Program-made: the position numbers and the translations under genes
Assembly (NCBI RefSeq): GCF_009856825.1
Contig: NZ_WVTD01000014.1
Coordinates: 49,358-113,357 of the forward strand
Origin: Novosphingobium silvae
Lineage (GTDB): Bacteria > Pseudomonadota > Alphaproteobacteria > Sphingomonadales > Sphingomonadaceae
Length of the DNA stretch: 64,000 nucleotides
Direction: 5' to 3'
Shown here: piece by piece, positions 1 to 6,491 of the stretch
Numbering within the stretch: the stretch's first letter is position 1
How the letters are laid out: each line of letters opens with the position of its first letter
Notes under the pieces: generated by a model
The model's database searches: none
Seen by the model: only the letters and a program-made list of their open reading frames with translations
What the model was told of the DNA's origin: nothing

Positions 1-1449
1 GGTGACGGTACCCACCTCGCTACCGTCGCTCGCGCGGCGCAGCACGCCAAGTGTCGGCATATCCACGCGCGACCAGGTATCGACAAGGAACTGCGCGTCG
101 GGCGAAAGGCTGACTGCATGGTCGCCGTTGCCCGGGGTCAGCGGCGTCAGGTTCCGCCCGTCGAAATCGACGCGGTAGGCATGGCGGAAGTAGGGATCCT
201 CGCCCCTGGCTGCTTCCATCCCGCTGGCGGTGAACCAGATCTGGCGCTTCGCCTCGTCCACCTTCAGCACTTCGCGCACCACCCAGTCGCCGGTGGTGAT
301 GCGGTTCTTCACCCGGCCCGTGCGAGTGTCGACGAGGTAGAGGTGGTTCCAACCGTCCCGCTCGGATGCCCAAACCATCTCCTCTCCCGACTTGCCGATC
401 TCCTGCGCGAAGCGGCGGTCGGCATAGACGAAAGTGCGCGCGGTCTCGCTCACGGCGGCGTGCGCCTTGCCGGTCGCGGCATCGACCGCGATGACTTTTG
501 CGCTCTGGAACCCGCGCGCGACATAGCCGAAGGAGACGGACGCCCCGTCCGGTCGCCAGTGCGGCTCGGAAAGCTCGTAGGGATTGGGGAACAGGGCATT
601 GTCGACCACCGTCTGCCGGCCCGTGTCGACATCGAAGAGCACCGGCTGCTCGATGTCCACCGCGTCGCCCGGCTTGGGATAGAGCTGGCGCCGCAGCGTG
701 GGCTGGATCTGGCCGTCGGGCGCCGCCTCCACGCGCAGCACCTCTCGCGCGTAGCCGGGGCGCACGCGGTAGATCATCAGGTGCCGGCCATCGGGGGACC
801 AGGAAATCGTCTCGGGATCGTAGAAGTCGCCGGGCGAACCATCGGTGCTGAGGCGCACCGCCTCGCCCCCGCCCTTGGCGCGCACAATCAGATTGTCATC
901 CTCCACCAGCGCTTCCCGGCGACCGTCTGGCGAGACGCGGGGGGTGTTGTCGGCAGGAACCGAAAGGTCGCGAACGACGCCGAAGCCGCGTGGGCGGCGG
1001 CGGCTTTCCTGCGGCGCGCAGGCATAGTCGACAAGCGTGCAACGCCAGCCATCCTCACCCGTCCAGAACAGGATCGCGTCGCCCGCGCCTTCATAGCGGA
1101 ACTCGGCGAACGGCAAATCGAGCGGGCGGACTGGCCTCCCCATGACGCTCGTCAGCGCTGCGGCAAGGCGCGCGTGATCGAATGCGGGGGCCTTGGCGAG
1201 AGTGGCGGCATCCGCCGTCTCGAACGCGAAGCCGCCCTCCACCGTCTTGCGGTAGGTAAAAGACTTGCCGTCCGGCTTCCACGTGGCGGGCCAGGCGATC
1301 TCGCGCGTGAGGTACTGCCAGTCGGCCCGCAGGTGCACCGAGCGCGCGATCTCTTCCGCCGTCGGCGCCGCTACCGCAGCCGGGGGTGCAAGGAGGAACA
1401 GGCCCGCAAGAACGCCGGACAGCGGCAAACGGCGACGCGCAGGGAACAT
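1..1449 (-). CDS. Dipeptidyl peptidase IV-type serine peptidase, N-terminal part (cut by window edge)
   Basis: The frame starts with ATG at 1449 and stays open to the window edge, so only the first 483 residues are present. It starts with a signal peptide (about residues 1-27, ending AAVAA) and continues as the beta-propeller of S9B peptidases. Family hallmarks are WSPDGRHLMIYRV, LYPKPGD, WRPDGASVSFGYVARG and SERDGWNHLYLVD. The catalytic alpha/beta-hydrolase domain would lie to the left, outside the window. The family releases X-Pro or X-Ala dipeptides in the periplasm. It lies downstream of the hydroxyproline genes on the same strand, which suggests a role in trimming proline-rich peptides. 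A terminator-like hairpin sits just upstream of its start. The exact specificity is inferred. Confidence 0.88.
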   Translation of the reverse strand, partial: MFPARRRLPLSGVLAGLFLLAPPAAVAAPTAEEIARSVHLRADWQYLTREIAWPATWKPDGKSFTYRKTVEGGFAFETADAATLAKAPAFDHARLAAALTSVMGRPVRPLDLPFAEFRYEGAGDAILFWTGEDGWRCTLVDYACAPQESRRRPRGFGVVRDLSVPADNTPRVSPDGRREALVEDDNLIVRAKGGGEAVRLSTDGSPGDFYDPETISWSPDGRHLMIYRVRPGYAREVLRVEAAPDGQIQPTLRRQLYPKPGDAVDIEQPVLFDVDTGRQTVVDNALFPNPYELSEPHWRPDGASVSFGYVARGFQSAKVIAVDAATGKAHAAVSETARTFVYADRRFAQEIGKSGEEMVWASERDGWNHLYLVDTRTGRVKNRITTGDWVVREVLKVDEAKRQIWFTASGMEAARGEDPYFRHAYRVDFDGRNLTPLTPGNGDHAVSLSPDAQFLVDTWSRVDMPTLGVLRRASDGSEVGTVT

Positions 1450-1470
1450 GGCAGGCCTCTTCAGGAAAGC

Positions 1471-1490
1471 AAAAAAGCGCCGCCGGGCGC
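1471..1490 (-). terminator. Rho-independent terminator or attenuator before the DPP IV gene
   Basis: Read on the minus strand, a GCGCC/GGCGC stem with a 4-base loop is followed directly by six T. It lies after the epimerase stop and only about 20 bases before the DPP IV start codon. That leaves no room for a separate promoter, so DPP IV expression would depend on read-through. Confidence 0.6.
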
Positions 1491-1522
1491 GGTCGGACCG
1501 GCCCGGTGGCACAGGGAGGGTG

Positions 1523-2521
1523 TTACTTGACCTGGAAGCCCGCCCAGAACGGGTCTTCCCGATCGATCCAGATGGTGTTGAAGCCCGTGGCCACTGCCGA
1601 TCCCTCGATCGAGGGGATGATCGCGGGCACGTCGCCCAGCATGACCGACTTCTCCACACGGCCGACGAAGCGCGAGCAGATGTAGCTCTCGTGGACGAAT
1701 CGGTCCCCGACGGACAGGCGGCCGGTGGCGGCAAGATGCGCAAGACGCGCCGAAGTGCCGGTTCCGCAAGGGCTGCGGTCGATCGCCTTGTCGCCGTAGA
1801 ACACCGCGTTGCGCCCGTCCGCGCCCTCGTGCACGGGCTTGTCGGCCCAGAGCACATGGCTGACGCCGCGGATCGTGGGATCGAGCGGGTGCACCGGCTC
1901 GAACTTCGCCCGCACTGCTTCGCGCACCCGGCCGGACAGGTCGACTATGCGCGCCGCGCCAAGGTCGTCGAGGCCGGTATAGGCGCCCTGCGGCTCGATG
2001 ATGGCATAGTAGTTGCCGCCATAGCTGACATCGATCGAAAGCGGCCCGATGCCCTCCACGTACACCTCGATGCCGCGCGCGGCGACATAGGCGGGGACAT
2101 TGATGATGCGCACCGAGGTGACCTTGGGACCGTCCGTCTCATAGGCGATCTCGATGGTGCCGGCGGGCACTTCCACCTTGAGCTGGCCCGGCACCGCAGG
2201 CTGGATTAGCCCGTGCTCGAGCCCGAACGTGACCATGCCGATGGTGCCGTGCCCGCACATGGGCAGGCAGCCGCTGGTCTCTATGAACAGGATGCCGATG
2301 TCGTTGGCGGGATCGACAGGCGGATAGAGGAACCCGCCCGACATCATGTCGTGGCCGCGCGGCTCGAAGCAGAGCCCGGTGCGGATCCAGTCGAAGCGGG
2401 CGAGGAAATCCTGCCGCCGCTCGGACATCGAGGCGCCTTTCAACAGCGGCGCCCCGCCCGCCACAAGGCGGACGGGGTTACCTGCCGTATGGCCGTCGAT
2501 GCAGAAGAACGTATGCCGCAT
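1523..2521 (-). CDS. 4-hydroxyproline 2-epimerase (proline racemase family)
   Basis: This 332-residue cytoplasmic protein belongs to the proline racemase family. Both catalytic cysteines are present: Cys89 in MCGHGTIG and Cys252 in SPCGTGTSA. The family's trans-3-hydroxyproline dehydratases carry Thr at the second site, so this protein is predicted to be an epimerase. It would convert trans-4-hydroxy-L-proline to cis-4-hydroxy-D-proline, the first step of bacterial hydroxyproline breakdown. It starts 10 bases after the end of the DapA-family gene, the enzyme expected two steps later, so the two are co-transcribed. Proline racemase itself is an alternative, but the context favours hydroxyproline. 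Confidence 0.88.
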   Translation of the reverse strand: MRHTFFCIDGHTAGNPVRLVAGGAPLLKGASMSERRQDFLARFDWIRTGLCFEPRGHDMMSGGFLYPPVDPANDIGILFIETSGCLPMCGHGTIGMVTFGLEHGLIQPAVPGQLKVEVPAGTIEIAYETDGPKVTSVRIINVPAYVAARGIEVYVEGIGPLSIDVSYGGNYYAIIEPQGAYTGLDDLGAARIVDLSGRVREAVRAKFEPVHPLDPTIRGVSHVLWADKPVHEGADGRNAVFYGDKAIDRSPCGTGTSARLAHLAATGRLSVGDRFVHESYICSRFVGRVEKSVMLGDVPAIIPSIEGSAVATGFNTIWIDREDPFWAGFQVK

Positions 2522-2531
2522 CGACGCTCCT

Positions 2532-3461
2532 TCAGGCCAGAACGGGGGTGGCGGCGGCCGTCGGGGTAAGGTCCGGCCGGGTGGCTGCCGCCTTCTCGAC
2601 CATCGCGATCACCTCGGCGCGGCGCTCGCCCTGGAGCACGTAGCGCGGAGGCAGGACGCGCTCGGAACCGCGACCCATGACCTCTTCGGCCAGCTTGATC
2701 GACTGCACGAGGTCGTGCTCGGCATCGAGGTGAAGGAGCGGCATGAACCAGCGATAGATCTCGAGAGCCTTGGCGTGGTCGCCCCGCTCGAAGGCGTTGA
2801 CGAGTTCGACCGATTCCTTCGGGAAGGCGTTGGTGAGGCCCGAGACCCAGCCCTGCGCTCCCAGGTACAGGCCTTCGAGCGCGACGTCGTCGAGACCGGC
2901 GAAGAGCACGTAGCGATCGCCGAACTCGTTGCGGAAATCGGTGAAGCGGCGCGTGTCGGGAGCGGATTCCTTGACGGCGACGATGTTCTTCACGTCCACC
3001 AGCGCCGAGAGCACGTCCTTGTTGATGACGGTGCGGTAGGCGGGCGGGTTGTTGTAGAGCATGATCGGCAGATCCATGCTTTCGGCAACGCCCTTGAAGT
3101 GGTTCACCAGCTCGTGCGACTGCGGCACATAAACCATCGGAGGCAGCAGCATGAGACCGTCGGCGCCGGCCTTCTCGGCAGCCTGCGCGTAACGCGCGGC
3201 GCGGCGCGTGTCGTATTCCGAGCAGCCGGTGATGACGGGAACGCGGCCGTCCACGACTTCGACGATGGCGGAGAGAACCTGCACCTTCTCGTCATATTCG
3301 AGCGAGTTGTTTTCACCCACCGTTCCCAGTGCGATCACGCCGGTGACGCCGTCGCGGATCAGATCGTCGACGACACGCTGGGTGTCTGCCAGATCGATCG
3401 ACAGGTCCGCGCGGAGCTGCGTGGTAACTGCCGGGAAAACGCCCTTCCAACCGATTGCCAT
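2532..3461 (-). CDS. DapA-family aldolase/deaminase, likely 1-pyrroline-4-hydroxy-2-carboxylate deaminase
   Basis: A 309-residue (beta/alpha)8 protein of the dihydrodipicolinate synthase/N-acetylneuraminate lyase superfamily. The Schiff-base lysine is Lys164 (VAVKES), the proton-relay tyrosine is Tyr136 (IMLYNNPP), and the carboxylate-binding GTVGEN loop lies at 46-51. In hydroxyproline catabolism a member of this family deaminates and dehydrates 1-pyrroline-4-hydroxy-2-carboxylate to 2-oxoglutarate semialdehyde. The epimerase gene directly downstream makes this the best assignment, although sequence alone does not fix the substrate. It is the first gene of its unit, with a palindromic operator centred about 38 bases upstream. 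The D-hydroxyproline dehydrogenase and semialdehyde dehydrogenase of the pathway are not in the window. Confidence 0.82.
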   Translation of the reverse strand: MAIGWKGVFPAVTTQLRADLSIDLADTQRVVDDLIRDGVTGVIALGTVGENNSLEYDEKVQVLSAIVEVVDGRVPVITGCSEYDTRRAARYAQAAEKAGADGLMLLPPMVYVPQSHELVNHFKGVAESMDLPIMLYNNPPAYRTVINKDVLSALVDVKNIVAVKESAPDTRRFTDFRNEFGDRYVLFAGLDDVALEGLYLGAQGWVSGLTNAFPKESVELVNAFERGDHAKALEIYRWFMPLLHLDAEHDLVQSIKLAEEVMGRGSERVLPPRYVLQGERRAEVIAMVEKAAATRPDLTPTAAATPVLA

Positions 3462-3491
3462 TAGATATTCCGTCCTACGTTGTGATTTAAA

Positions 3492-3507
3492 ATATCGTAT
3501 ACGATAT
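3492..3507. promoter_or_regulatory. Perfect 16-bp palindromic operator, GntR-type
   Basis: ATATCGTATACGATAT is a perfect palindrome 31 bases upstream of the DapA-family start codon. It resembles operators of FCD-type GntR regulators. The left 11 bases recur exactly in front of the GH127 gene at 8887, which suggests one regulator for both units. No GntR gene lies in the window. Confidence 0.7.
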
Positions 3508-3585
3508 GCGGTAACTTACGGCAATTGCAAAGTATGCATCCATCCATGTGTGTCATTGCAACTGCTCTCGTATCCCCAAACGAAT

Positions 3586-3610
3586 GGAGCCGGGCTGGCC
3601 GCCCGGCTCC
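3586..3610 (-). terminator. Strong hairpin after the DUF885 gene
   Basis: A perfect 10-bp stem (GGAGCCGGGC/GCCCGGCTCC) with a 5-base loop lies 62 bases beyond the DUF885 stop. On the minus strand a T-rich but imperfect tail follows. It probably ends the GH127/reductase/DUF885 transcript. Confidence 0.6.
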
Positions 3611-3671
3611 GCTATGCACTTGCCAGAGGAAAGGCCGAATCCTCCGGCGGAAGACCAGCCTTGTCACCGGC

Positions 3672-5456
3672 TCACTCCTCGTCCGGGTAGGGGCCCTTGC
3701 CACCATCCGCGATCAGCTTGTCGATCCGTTCTCCCAGCACCGGCAGCGGTACGCCGCCCAGTTCCAACACCGCGTCATGGAAGGCGCGGATGTTGAACTT
3801 GGCCCCAAGCGCTGCCTCGGCCTTCTTGCGTCCGTTCACGAAGGCGAGCTGGCCCATGTAATAGGACAGCGCCTGTCCCGGCCATGAGATGTAGCGGTCC
3901 ACCTCGGTCTCGATCTCGTGGTCGGAAAGGGCGGTGTTGTCGCGCAGGTATGCCTGCGCCTGCTCGCGGCTCCACCCCATGGCGTGGATGCCGGTATCCA
4001 CGACGAGGCGCGAGGCGCGCCAGGCCTGGTAGCTCAGCATGCCGAAGCGATCGTACGGCGTCTCGTACATGCCCATGTCCTCGCCCAGCGCCTCGCAGTA
4101 AAGCGCCCAGCCCTCGCCGTAGGCCGAAAGGTAGGTCTCGCGGCGGAAGTCCGGCAGGTCCTTGTTCTCGGCCGCGAGCGGCATCTGCATCGCATGACCC
4201 GGCGCGCTCTCGTGCAGCGTCAGCGCCACCTGCGAATAGAACGGGCGGCTCGGCAGGTCGTAGGTGTTGACGAGGTAAATGCCCGGTCCGCCACGGCCGC
4301 CGGTGTAGAACGGAGCGATCTCGTCGGGCACCGGCTTGATGGCGAAGCGGCTGCGCGGCATGCGGCCGAAGAACTCATCGGCCTTGCCGTCGAAGGTCTT
4401 GGCGATCCAGGCCGCGCGGTAGAGCAGTTCGTTCGGCGTCTTGGGATAGAACTGCGGATCGGTGCGCAGGAAGTGCAGGAACGCCTTGAGATCGCCCTTG
4501 AACTTCACCTCGCTCATGACGTCCTGCATCTGCGAGCGGATGCGCGCCATCTCGGAAAGGCCGATCTGGTGGATGTCCTCTGCGCTCTTGTCGAGAGTCA
4601 CGAACTCGCGGATCTTGGACTCGTAGTACGCCTTGCCGTCCGGCAGGTCATAGGCCGCCAGCGTCGTGCGCGCGCCCTTCTCGTACTCGCCGCGCATGAA
4701 GCCCAGGAGCTTGGCGTGCGCCGGAGTGACACCCTCGGCGATGAGCTTGCGGGCCTCGGCGCGCAGCTTCTCCTGCTCGGCGGCGGGAATGGTCGAGGGC
4801 AGGGCCTTGAGCGGCGCGTAGAAAGGCGATTCCTCCGCCGTTCTGGCGAGGGCCACCGTCTCGATACCCTTGTCGCGGCCCGCCAGCGTCACGCGGGGCG
4901 CGGTGAAGCCGCGCTTCAGGCCCGCGCGCATGTTCTCGATCTGCTGGTCGTAGTAGCGCGGGATCTCGCGCAGCATGACGAGGTAATCGTCCGCAGCCTC
5001 GCGGTTGCGCAGGGGATTGCGCGCCCACTCCGTGAGATCGCCCCAGAAGCTGGTGTCCGCGTTGAAGGGCTTCTCGTAATCGCGGTAGCGCTGCGATGCG
5101 AGCAGCGCGTCGATCTGCCCCTTGTAGACCGCGAAGTTCACCTTGTTGGCCGGCGAGAGCTGGTCCTGCGGGATCGCGGCAAGCTGCTTCTCCACGCTTT
5201 CCCAGCAGGCGAGCCGCTCGGCCTGCGCCTTGGGGCCGAGGTCGGGCAGCGAAACCTTGGCGTCCTTGGGCGTGTCCTCGCACGGGGCGGTCTGCTTCTG
5301 TCGCCAGGAGAACTCGGCGGTCGAGATCTTCTCGAACCCGGCGTCCGCACTTTCAGCCTTCGCCACCTGTGCAGCGGGCGCCGCCATGACTGGCGAAGGT
5401 GTCGCCACCATGGCCGCTCCTGCGAGCAGGACGGCGCGTCCGAGTGCATTCCTCAC
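3672..5456 (-). CDS. DUF885 family putative secreted peptidase (likely separate gene, GTG start)
   Basis: This is the alternative reading of the second half. GTG at 5456 is preceded by an AAAGGGGAA ribosome-binding site and gives a 594-residue protein starting VRNALGRAVLLAGAAMV, a typical signal peptide for the family. The HExxxPGH-like motif (HESAPGH) and a downstream glutamate (YGEGWA) match the zinc-site pattern of DUF885 proteins, which are thought to be peptidases. If one base were removed from the AGGGG run just upstream, the dehydrogenase would stop in a TGA overlapping this GTG, the classic GTGA coupling. In this locus it would degrade peptides of the glycoprotein substrate; that role is inferred. 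Confidence 0.6.
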   Translation of the reverse strand: MRNALGRAVLLAGAAMVATPSPVMAAPAAQVAKAESADAGFEKISTAEFSWRQKQTAPCEDTPKDAKVSLPDLGPKAQAERLACWESVEKQLAAIPQDQLSPANKVNFAVYKGQIDALLASQRYRDYEKPFNADTSFWGDLTEWARNPLRNREAADDYLVMLREIPRYYDQQIENMRAGLKRGFTAPRVTLAGRDKGIETVALARTAEESPFYAPLKALPSTIPAAEQEKLRAEARKLIAEGVTPAHAKLLGFMRGEYEKGARTTLAAYDLPDGKAYYESKIREFVTLDKSAEDIHQIGLSEMARIRSQMQDVMSEVKFKGDLKAFLHFLRTDPQFYPKTPNELLYRAAWIAKTFDGKADEFFGRMPRSRFAIKPVPDEIAPFYTGGRGGPGIYLVNTYDLPSRPFYSQVALTLHESAPGHAMQMPLAAENKDLPDFRRETYLSAYGEGWALYCEALGEDMGMYETPYDRFGMLSYQAWRASRLVVDTGIHAMGWSREQAQAYLRDNTALSDHEIETEVDRYISWPGQALSYYMGQLAFVNGRKKAEAALGAKFNIRAFHDAVLELGGVPLPVLGERIDKLIADGGKGPYPDEE

Positions 5457-6485
5457 TTCATTTCCCCTTTCGAGAACTTCCATAATGTCCTGGTGCAGCT
5501 TTGCCGGGATGCGCAGCCCTTCCGCGTCCGAGCGGGCGCGGGCAATGAGGCGACGGGTTCCCGGCAGGCGCGCGCCCTGCCCTTCGATGGCCTCGAACAT
5601 CGCCTCGGCGCGGCGCAGGTGCTCTTCCACGCCGGCGCCGAGAAACCCGGCCGGGTCGATCGCTAGGATCAGCTCGCCGCCGATGGGCGATCCACCCCGG
5701 CCCTCGTCCGCCGCCATCGATTCCGCGCTGGTCATGTCGCCGATGAGGGGGCCGGCGACCAGTTCCACCATGGCCGCGAGCGCCGAGCCCTTGTGCGCGC
5801 CGAACGTGCGCATGGCGCCTGCCAGCACGGCCGCTGCGTCGGTCGAGGGATTGCCCTGCGCATCGTAGCCCCAGTCGTCGGGAATGGCCTTGCCGGCGCG
5901 GCGGTGCAGTTCGATCTCTCCGCGCGCGACGGCGCTGGTGGCGAAATCGAACACGAAGGGCGACTTGCCGGGGCGCGGCCATCCGAAGGCGATCGGGTTG
6001 GTGCCGAACACCGGCTTCGTCCCGCCCTCAGGCGCGACCCACGAGTGGCTGGGCGTGAAGGCGAGCGCGACAAGCCCCTGCTCGGCCAGCGCCTCGACCT
6101 CGGGCCAGAGCGCGGCGAAGTGGACCGCGTTGTTGATCGCCAGCGCCGCGATGCCGTAGCGGCGCGCCTTCTCCACCAGCAGCGGCATGCCCTGTTCGAA
6201 AGGAAGCTGCGCGAACCCGCCCTGGCCGTCCACCCGCACCAGCGCCGGCGCGGGTTCGCTGACCTGCGGCACCGCATCGGGCACCACCACCCCGCGCTCC
6301 ACCGAATTGGCGGCCACGAGCAGGCGGTAAAGCCCGTGCGAGGTGCATCCGTCACGTTCGCCGCGCACCATCGTCTCGGCGACGGCAGAGGCATGGTCGG
6401 GCGCGAGGCCCCAGGCGCCAAGCACGGTGCGGGCCAGTTCGCCCGCTTCCGCTATGGACAGAGATACGGTGTCGTCGGGGCTCAT
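3672..6485 (-). CDS. Continuous frame joining a pyrroline-2-carboxylate-reductase-like protein to a DUF885 peptidase
   Basis: As given, this is a single 937-codon frame. Residues 1-343 are a malate/L-lactate dehydrogenase (Ldh_2) family protein with NAVHFAALWPEVE, VFGTNPIAFGWPRP and FGAHKGSALA. This is the type that includes delta1-piperideine/pyrroline-2-carboxylate reductases, which fits proline and hydroxyproline metabolism. Residues 344-937 are a DUF885 putative metallopeptidase with TLHESAPGHAMQ and AYGEGWALYCE. Between them lies what looks like a complete signal peptide (NALGRAVLLAGAAMVATPS...MAAPA). A secretion signal in mid-protein makes a working fusion unlikely. More probably these are two coupled genes joined by a single-base indel, or a run-on frame with internal initiation at 5456. 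Confidence 0.75.
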   Translation of the reverse strand: MSPDDTVSLSIAEAGELARTVLGAWGLAPDHASAVAETMVRGERDGCTSHGLYRLLVAANSVERGVVVPDAVPQVSEPAPALVRVDGQGGFAQLPFEQGMPLLVEKARRYGIAALAINNAVHFAALWPEVEALAEQGLVALAFTPSHSWVAPEGGTKPVFGTNPIAFGWPRPGKSPFVFDFATSAVARGEIELHRRAGKAIPDDWGYDAQGNPSTDAAAVLAGAMRTFGAHKGSALAAMVELVAGPLIGDMTSAESMAADEGRGGSPIGGELILAIDPAGFLGAGVEEHLRRAEAMFEAIEGQGARLPGTRRLIARARSDAEGLRIPAKLHQDIMEVLERGNEVRNALGRAVLLAGAAMVATPSPVMAAPAAQVAKAESADAGFEKISTAEFSWRQKQTAPCEDTPKDAKVSLPDLGPKAQAERLACWESVEKQLAAIPQDQLSPANKVNFAVYKGQIDALLASQRYRDYEKPFNADTSFWGDLTEWARNPLRNREAADDYLVMLREIPRYYDQQIENMRAGLKRGFTAPRVTLAGRDKGIETVALARTAEESPFYAPLKALPSTIPAAEQEKLRAEARKLIAEGVTPAHAKLLGFMRGEYEKGARTTLAAYDLPDGKAYYESKIREFVTLDKSAEDIHQIGLSEMARIRSQMQDVMSEVKFKGDLKAFLHFLRTDPQFYPKTPNELLYRAAWIAKTFDGKADEFFGRMPRSRFAIKPVPDEIAPFYTGGRGGPGIYLVNTYDLPSRPFYSQVALTLHESAPGHAMQMPLAAENKDLPDFRRETYLSAYGEGWALYCEALGEDMGMYETPYDRFGMLSYQAWRASRLVVDTGIHAMGWSREQAQAYLRDNTALSDHEIETEVDRYISWPGQALSYYMGQLAFVNGRKKAEAALGAKFNIRAFHDAVLELGGVPLPVLGERIDKLIADGGKGPYPDEE

Positions 6486-6491
6486 GATCGC

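Noticed and set aside
118..1530. Long plus-strand open frame of 470 codons
   Set aside because: It is antisense to the DPP IV propeller, with low-complexity Arg/Ala/Gly composition and no domain. GC-rich DNA gives many such shadow frames.
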